Below, one piece after another: positions 56,811 to 64,000 of a stretch of DNA of 64,000 nucleotides (positions within the stretch are counted from its first letter, which is position 1; each line of letters opens with the position of its first letter). The stretch is from Mycobacterium triplex (GTDB lineage: Bacteria > Actinomycetota > Actinomycetes > Mycobacteriales > Mycobacteriaceae), in assembly GCF_000689255.1 (NCBI RefSeq), contig NZ_HG964446.1, forward strand, positions 5,799,455 to 5,863,454, in the 5' to 3' direction. The notes under the pieces were generated by a model. It ran no database searches and was not told the origin of the DNA. It saw only the letters and a program-made list of their open reading frames with translations. Both the position numbers and the translations under genes were made by a program.

Positions 56811-57415
56811 TTACGCAGGATGAGGTCGAGCGCTTCGGCTCGAGAGGCAGCATCGGTTTTGAATTGCCGGCGCACCGCCGAGGTCGTGGTGATCGCGCCG
56901 GGCTTACGCACACCACGCATCGCCATGCACAAATGCTCGGCCTCGACCACGACGATCACGCCGCGCGGATCCAGCCGGCTCACCAGGGCGTCGGCGATCT
57001 GGCTGGTGAGCCGCTCCTGAACCTGCGGCCGCTTGGCGTAAAGGTCAACCAGCCGCGCGATTTTCGACAGCCCGGTCACCCGGCCGTCGGTGCCGGGGAT
57101 GTAGCCGACGTGGGCCACCCCGTGGAAGGCCACCAGGTGATGCTCGCAGGTGGAGTACAGCGGGATCTCCTTGACGATCACCAACTCGTCGTGCTCTTCG
57201 TCGAACATCGTGTTGAGCACCGCGGAGGGGTCGGTGTAGAGCCCGGAAAAGATCTCCCGGTATGCGCGAGCCACGCGGGCGGGAGTGTCCCGCAACCCCT
57301 CTCGATCAGGGTCTTCGCCGATCGCGTACAACAGCTCGCGGACGGCCGCCTCCGCGCGTGCCTGATCGAACGCCCGCACGCCGTCCAGCGCGGCGCGGGT
57401 ATCCGGCAGCACCAT
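56807..57415 (-). CDS. folE: GTP cyclohydrolase I
   Basis: First committed step of folate synthesis. 202 residues with zinc ligands in STCEHHLVAFHG and EAEHLCMAMRGV; GYIPGTDGRVTGLSKIARLV is also conserved. ATG 57415, 15 bp after the ftsH stop, so transcription probably runs ftsH-folE-folP-folB-folK. Confidence 0.98.
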   Translation of the reverse strand: MVLPDTRAALDGVRAFDQARAEAAVRELLYAIGEDPDREGLRDTPARVARAYREIFSGLYTDPSAVLNTMFDEEHDELVIVKEIPLYSTCEHHLVAFHGVAHVGYIPGTDGRVTGLSKIARLVDLYAKRPQVQERLTSQIADALVSRLDPRGVIVVVEAEHLCMAMRGVRKPGAITTTSAVRRQFKTDAASRAEALDLILRK

Positions 57416-57430
57416 CGAATTCTCCGTTCG

Positions 57431-59806
<2,376 letters not shown>

Positions 59807-59870
59807 TCATCGGCCGTTTCGGCCAGGTCCTTCCCCGATACACGCGGCTGGAAAAGTCCAGGCTACCGCT

Positions 59871-60149
59871 AGTGACGATCGCCAGCTCCGGCAATGCCGG
59901 AGCGCAGCGGGTCGGCACCATCTGCCTAGTGACGATCGCCAGCTCCGGCAATGCCGGAGCGCAGCGGGTCGGCACCATCTGCCTAGTGACGATCGCCAGC
60001 TCCGGCAATGCCGGAGCGCAGCGGGTCGGCACCATCTGCCTAGTGACGATCGCCAGCTCCGGCAATGCCGGAGCGCAGCGGGTCGGCACCATCTGCCTAG
60101 TGACGATCGCCAGCTCCGGCAATGCCGGAGCGCAGCGGGTCGGCACCAT
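59871..60149. repeat. Five-copy 57-bp tandem repeat (minisatellite/VNTR)
   Basis: Units start at 59871, 59928, 59985, 60042 and 60099, exactly 57 bp apart; the last is about 51 bp. Copies look identical. Each unit contains a perfect hairpin CTCCGGC-AAT-GCCGGAG. As 57 is a multiple of three the frames stay open, giving spurious 19-residue repeat proteins on both strands. The flank of ftsH resembles the place of a known Mtb VNTR near 4052 kb (from memory). 60150-60272 shows nothing more. Confidence 0.97.
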
Positions 60150-60272
60150 TCTGGATCATTCAACGAGCGGCGGTTCCCGATAGGACCTCGAGCACCGCAA
60201 ATTGAGTTCACAGATGCCTTGCATTGGGAGAAGCCACACCGGCCTGACACCGCGCGGCCGTGATCGCGCGCG

Positions 60273-60692
60273 CTAGTCGTAGTAGCGGGCCTCGAGGACA
60301 TTGCCGTCCGGATCGGAGAAGTAATACGTTTGCGGTGCTGATCCCTGGGCTCCGTAGCTGTTGTGCAACCGCACGCTGGTGTCGATACCTTCGGCCTGCA
60401 AACGCTGATCCAGTTCCTCGTACTCGGACTTCTCGAGGGCAAAGCACACGTGATTGACGGGATGACCGGCACTGTTTTCGGCCACTGAGGCCGACGCCGC
60501 GCCACCGGCGGCCAGCGTCACGGGCATCAGGTCGATAATCGAGTCCTCAGATACACGCACACTCGGAAACGGCGCTTCGCCCGCCTCAAACTCGTCATAG
60601 CGAAGCGGAGTAAGCCCCACCACTCGCGAGTAGAAGTCCATCGCGACTCGAGGATCCTTCGTCCACAGCACGACATGGTCTAGGCGCCTCAT
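60273..60692 (-). CDS. VOC-family (glyoxalase/dioxygenase-like) protein
   Basis: 139 residues in the vicinal-oxygen-chelate fold: MRRLDHVVLWTKDPRVAMDF at the start, NHVCFALEKSEYEELDQRL in the middle and YYFSDPDGNVLEARYY at the end. Possible metal ligands are the His of LDHVVL, the His of VNHVCF and the Glu of VLEARY. Start ATG 60692 with GGAGGG seven bases before. Divergent from ephA. The substrate is unknown. It occupies the place where Mtb has Rv3612c-Rv3616c. Confidence 0.87.
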   Translation of the reverse strand: MRRLDHVVLWTKDPRVAMDFYSRVVGLTPLRYDEFEAGEAPFPSVRVSEDSIIDLMPVTLAAGGAASASVAENSAGHPVNHVCFALEKSEYEELDQRLQAEGIDTSVRLHNSYGAQGSAPQTYYFSDPDGNVLEARYYD

Positions 60693-60777
60693 CCCTGACC
60701 CTCCATTTCTTTCGCTTCTGGTGTCCGCGCGATATCTACCAGACACCCTTCTCAGGCTAGAGCTGTTGTGATTTGGT

Positions 60778-61752
60778 GTGTTGGTGCTCACATCAACCGA
60801 ACGGTTAGTAGAGACCAACGGGGTACGGCTGCGGGTCGTCGAGGCTGGCGACCCTGGCGCGCCGGTGGTGGTCTTGGCCCACGGCTTTCCCGAATTGGCT
60901 TATTCGTGGCGACACCAAATTCCAGTGCTCGCCAGTGCCGGTTATCACGTCCTGGCGCCCGACCAGCGCGGGTACGGCGGATCCTCGCGCCCCGAGGCGA
61001 TCGACGCCTACAACATCCGTCAGCTGACCGCCGACATCGTCGGCTTGCTCGACGATGTCGGCGCCGAGCGAGCCGTCTGGATCGGTCACGACTGGGGCGC
61101 CCCGGTGGTGTGGCATGCGCCGCTGCTGCATCCGGACCGGGTCGCGGCCGTCGCCGCGCTCAGCGTGCCGGCCACGCCCAGATCGCACGTCGCCCCAACT
61201 CAGGCCTGGCGTAAGACGTTCGGCGAGAACTTCTTCTACATCCTGTACTTCCAGGAGCCGGGTGTCGCCGACGCCGAACTCAACGGTGATCCCGCCCGCG
61301 CGATCCGACGGTTGATGGGCGGCCTACGGGCGGACGGCGACAAGGCTGCGGGAATGCGGATGTTGGCACCGGGCCCGGAAGGCTTCATCGATCGCCTGCC
61401 CGAACCCGATGCGCTGCCGGAATGGATCAGCCAGGACGAACTCGACCACTACATCGCCGAGTTCTCCCGCACCGGGTTCACCGGCGGCCTGAACTGGTAT
61501 CGCAATTTCGACCGCAACTGGGAGATCACCGCCGACCTCGCCGACGCGAAGATCTCGGTGCCGTGCTTGTTCGTCGGCGGCACCGCCGATCCCGTGCTTG
61601 CCTTCACCCGCGCCGACCGCGCCGCCGAGATCGTCTCCGGGCCGTACCGCCAAGTCATGATCGACGGCGCCGGCCACTGGCTACAACAGGAACGACCCGA
61701 CGAGGTCAACACCGTACTGCTGGAATTTCTCAACGGATTGGAGTTGCGGTGA
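60778..61752 (+). CDS. ephA: Epoxide hydrolase EphA
   Basis: 324-residue alpha/beta hydrolase. Oxyanion HGFPELAYSW, nucleophile Asp in GHDWGAPVVW, cap-domain Tyr candidates in FFYILYFQEPG and GGLNWYRNFDRNW, acid Asp in GGTADPVL and base His in GAGHWLQQERP: the full epoxide hydrolase set. The start is GTG 60778, TTG 60781 or GTG 60784; no strong ribosome site chooses. Its TGA overlaps the next GTG by four bases (GTGA). Confidence 0.93.
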   Translation: MLVLTSTERLVETNGVRLRVVEAGDPGAPVVVLAHGFPELAYSWRHQIPVLASAGYHVLAPDQRGYGGSSRPEAIDAYNIRQLTADIVGLLDDVGAERAVWIGHDWGAPVVWHAPLLHPDRVAAVAALSVPATPRSHVAPTQAWRKTFGENFFYILYFQEPGVADAELNGDPARAIRRLMGGLRADGDKAAGMRMLAPGPEGFIDRLPEPDALPEWISQDELDHYIAEFSRTGFTGGLNWYRNFDRNWEITADLADAKISVPCLFVGGTADPVLAFTRADRAAEIVSGPYRQVMIDGAGHWLQQERPDEVNTVLLEFLNGLELR

Positions 61753-62936
61753 ACGCACCGCTGCGCTTTGGCGTCTTCATCACCCCCTTTCACCCGATCG
61801 GCCAATCCCCAACGGTCGCACTGGAATACGACATGGAGCGCGTCGTTGCGCTGGACCGCCTGGGATTCGACGAAGCCTGGTTCGGCGAGCACCACTCCGG
61901 TGGCTACGAGTTGATCGCCTGCCCGGAGGTGTTCATCGCGGCCGCCGCGGAACGCACCAAGCACATCCGGCTGGGCACCGGCGTGGTCTCGCTGCCCTAC
62001 CACCATCCGCTGATGGTGGCCGACCGCTGGGTGCTGCTGGATCACCTGACCCGCGGCAGGGTGATGTTCGGCACCGGCCCCGGAGCACTGCCGTCGGACG
62101 CCTACATGATGGGCATCGACCCGGTCGACCAGCGGCACATGATGCAGGAGTCACTCGAGGCGATCCTGGCGCTGTTCCGCGCCGGGCCTACCGAGCGCAT
62201 CGATCGCCATACCGACTGGTTCACCTTGCGCGACGCGCAGCTGCATATCCGCCCGTACACCTGGCCTTACCCGGAAATCTCCACGGCGGCAATGATTTCG
62301 CCGTCCGGGCCGCGGCTGGCCGGGGCGCTGGGCACGTCACTGCTGTCGTTGTCGATGTCGGTGCCCGGCGGCTTCGCCGCGTTGGAGACCACCTGGGACG
62401 TGGTGCGCGAGCAGGCCGCCAAAGTCGGTCGGGACGAACCGAATCGGGCCGACTGGCGGGTGCTGTCCATCATGCACATCGCCGACAGCCGCGAGCAGGC
62501 GATCACCGACTGCACTTACGGGCTACAGGATTTCGCCAACTACTTCGGTGGCGCGGGATTCGTCCCGCTGGCCAACACCGTCGACGACACCCAGACACCT
62601 TACGAGTTCGTCGAAGACTATGCGGCCAAAGGGAATTGCTGCATCGGCACGCCCGACGACGCGATCGCGCACATCGAGGACCTGCTGGAACGGTCGGGCG
62701 GCTTCGGCACCCTGCTGATGCTCGGGCATGACTGGGCCTCGCCCGAAGCGACCTACCACTCCTATGACCTGATGGCCCGCAAGGTGATTCCTCACTTCAA
62801 GGGACAGCTGGCGGCGTCGCGGGCCTCACACGACTGGGCCAAAGACCATCGCGACCAATTGATCGGGCGCGCCGGCGAGGCCGTCGTGAAGGCCATCAAC
62901 GAGCATGTCGGTGAGCACGAAGGCGCGACGAACTGA
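61749..62936 (+). CDS. Luciferase-like monooxygenase, Rv3618-like
   Basis: 395 residues of the bacterial-luciferase/LLM fold: LRFGVFITPFHPIGQSP, FDEAWFGEHHSGGYELI, LGTGVVSLPYHHPLMVADRW and GRVMFGTGPGALPSDAYMMG. Cofactor is FMN or F420; the sequence alone does not say. GTG 61749 inside the ephA stop and its own TGA overlaps the next ATG, so three oxidation-related genes are coupled. Same length as the Mtb protein. Confidence 0.93.
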   Translation: MNAPLRFGVFITPFHPIGQSPTVALEYDMERVVALDRLGFDEAWFGEHHSGGYELIACPEVFIAAAAERTKHIRLGTGVVSLPYHHPLMVADRWVLLDHLTRGRVMFGTGPGALPSDAYMMGIDPVDQRHMMQESLEAILALFRAGPTERIDRHTDWFTLRDAQLHIRPYTWPYPEISTAAMISPSGPRLAGALGTSLLSLSMSVPGGFAALETTWDVVREQAAKVGRDEPNRADWRVLSIMHIADSREQAITDCTYGLQDFANYFGGAGFVPLANTVDDTQTPYEFVEDYAAKGNCCIGTPDDAIAHIEDLLERSGGFGTLLMLGHDWASPEATYHSYDLMARKVIPHFKGQLAASRASHDWAKDHRDQLIGRAGEAVVKAINEHVGEHEGATN

Positions 62937-63949
62937 TGCGCGCCTCGGTGCTGCGCGACGGGCGCATGGTCTATCGGGACGACGTACCCGACCCGGTACC
63001 CGAATCCGGCCAAGTGCTGGTGGCCATCAAGGCGTGCGGAATCTGTGGTTCCGACCTGCATTTCGCCAAGCACGGCGAGAAGGTGCTGGAGATGACCGAG
63101 CGGGTCGCGGGCGGCGCGGGCGGCATGAACGTCGACCTGCAGCACGACATCTTCATGGGCCACGAATTCAGTGCGGAGGTACTCGAAGCCGGGCCCGACA
63201 CCGACACCCACCCGCCGGGTTCCATCGTCACGTCGATTCCGGTGCTGTTGTCCGCCAAGGGCGTAGAACCCATCGTCTACAGCAACGACACCATCGGTGG
63301 GTATGCCGAACGGATGCTGCTCTCGGCGCCGCTGCTGCTGCCCGTCCCCAACGGTTTAGACCTCAAACACGCCGCCCTGACCGAGCCGATGGCGGTCGGG
63401 CTGCACGCCGTCAACAAGTCGAAAATCGAGCCGGGCGAGACCGCCCTGGTGCTGGGCTGCGGTCCGATCGGCATCGCGATCATCGCGTCCCTTCGGGCGC
63501 GTGGCGTGGAAAACATTGTCGCATCTGATTTTTCGCAGAAGCGCCGTGAGCTGGCCGCCGTGATGGGCGCGCACCAGACACTGGATGCCGCCCTTGGTTC
63601 GCCGTTCGACACGGTCAAAGCCGCCGTGGTATTCGAGGCGATCGGCGTGCCCGGAATCATCGACGACGTGGTCTTGCGGGCCCGCCCGGGCACCCGACTG
63701 GTCGTCGCCGGAGTGTGCATGGAGCCCGACACGTTCCACCCATTCTTCGCGATCGCCAAAGAGATCAACGTGCAATTCTGTTTGGCCTACGGCCCCGAGG
63801 AGTTCGCGGACTCGCTGCGCTCGCTGGCCGAAGGCGAGATCGACGTCAGCCCGCTGATTACCGGCGAGGTTGGTCTGGACGGCGTCGGCGCGGCCTTCGA
63901 CGACCTCGCCGACCCCGAGCGGCACTGCAAGATTCTCGTTACCCCCTAG
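62936..63949 (+). CDS. Zinc-type medium-chain dehydrogenase without structural zinc site
   Basis: 337 residues of the MDR superfamily. Catalytic zinc motif CGICGSDLHF with HEF in MGHEFSAEVLE is present, as is the Rossmann glycine motif GCGPIGIAIIASL. The four-Cys loop that binds the second, structural zinc is absent (PVLLSAKGVEPIVYSNDTIG instead). ATG 62936 overlaps the monooxygenase stop (TGATG). Last gene of ephA-LLM-ADH; beyond 63949 too little sequence remains to call another gene. Substrate unknown. Confidence 0.9.
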   Translation: MRASVLRDGRMVYRDDVPDPVPESGQVLVAIKACGICGSDLHFAKHGEKVLEMTERVAGGAGGMNVDLQHDIFMGHEFSAEVLEAGPDTDTHPPGSIVTSIPVLLSAKGVEPIVYSNDTIGGYAERMLLSAPLLLPVPNGLDLKHAALTEPMAVGLHAVNKSKIEPGETALVLGCGPIGIAIIASLRARGVENIVASDFSQKRRELAAVMGAHQTLDAALGSPFDTVKAAVVFEAIGVPGIIDDVVLRARPGTRLVVAGVCMEPDTFHPFFAIAKEINVQFCLAYGPEEFADSLRSLAEGEIDVSPLITGEVGLDGVGAAFDDLADPERHCKILVTP

Positions 63950-64000
63950 GCGAGGGCGTCGCCGGTGTAACCGGCATCCACAGGTCGCGACCTTGCCAAG

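Noticed and set aside
59871..60149. CRISPR array
   Set aside because: Units are contiguous with no unique spacers, and no cas genes are near.

Overview
The window is chromosomal DNA of a mycobacterium: high G+C, dense gene packing with many ATGA/GTGA/TGATG stop-start overlaps, frequent GTG and TTG starts, and a gene order that follows the M. tuberculosis (Mtb) stretch from nat (Rv3566c) to Rv3618 almost gene for gene. It lacks the PE_PGRS genes and the espACD locus that Mtb carries here, and it has several insertions Mtb lacks, so a non-tuberculous species is most likely. Mtb comparisons are from memory; no search was run.

Layout. (1) 1-12,900: the cholesterol ring-degradation operon hsaA-hsaD-hsaC-hsaB (minus strand), the divergent kshB reductase and a secreted protein. 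nat, normally the last gene of the hsa operon, is cut off from it by two tandem, diverged copies of a PknK-like Ser/Thr kinase fused to an extracytoplasmic Kelch double propeller. (2) 12,900-17,040: fadE34, the sterol repressor kstR with three visible KstR operators in the window, and a LacI-family regulator. (3) 17,100-23,490: a Zur-box-controlled zinc/manganese ABC importer, an LppH-like lipoprotein, an orphan PxpA, a metallo-beta-lactamase-fold protein and an ArsB-like permease. (4) 23,490-30,150: an accessory block with a cytochrome P450, a large LuxR-type ATPase regulator, an FAD monooxygenase-like protein and a phosphodiesterase. The P450 and FAD genes flank the regulator, and a closely matching palindrome lies in both intergenic gaps. 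(5) 30,150-42,530: housekeeping core: rRNA methyltransferase, cysS, ispF, ispD, carD, lpqE, radA, disA, canB, mutY, a hydrolase, the haem-degrading mhuD and lpqF. (6) 42,520-44,240: a cobalamin-riboswitch-controlled cobalt uptake unit, cbtB-cbtA-phosphatase. (7) 44,240-59,810: clpC1, lsr2, lysS, the coaX-panD-panC-Rv3603c pantothenate/CoA group, two membrane proteins, the folate operon folE-folP-folB-folK with a MIRU-type repeat between folB and folK, and ftsH. (8) 59,810-64,000: a five-copy 57-bp minisatellite, a VOC protein and an operon of ephA, a luciferase-like monooxygenase and a zinc-type dehydrogenase.

How it fits together: KstR controls both arms of the hsaA/kshB divergent promoter and its own/fadE34 promoter, giving a sterol regulon. 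Zinc and cobalt uptake have their own metal-linked controls (Zur box, riboswitch). The least explained parts are the twin Kelch kinases and the P450-LuxR-FAD module.
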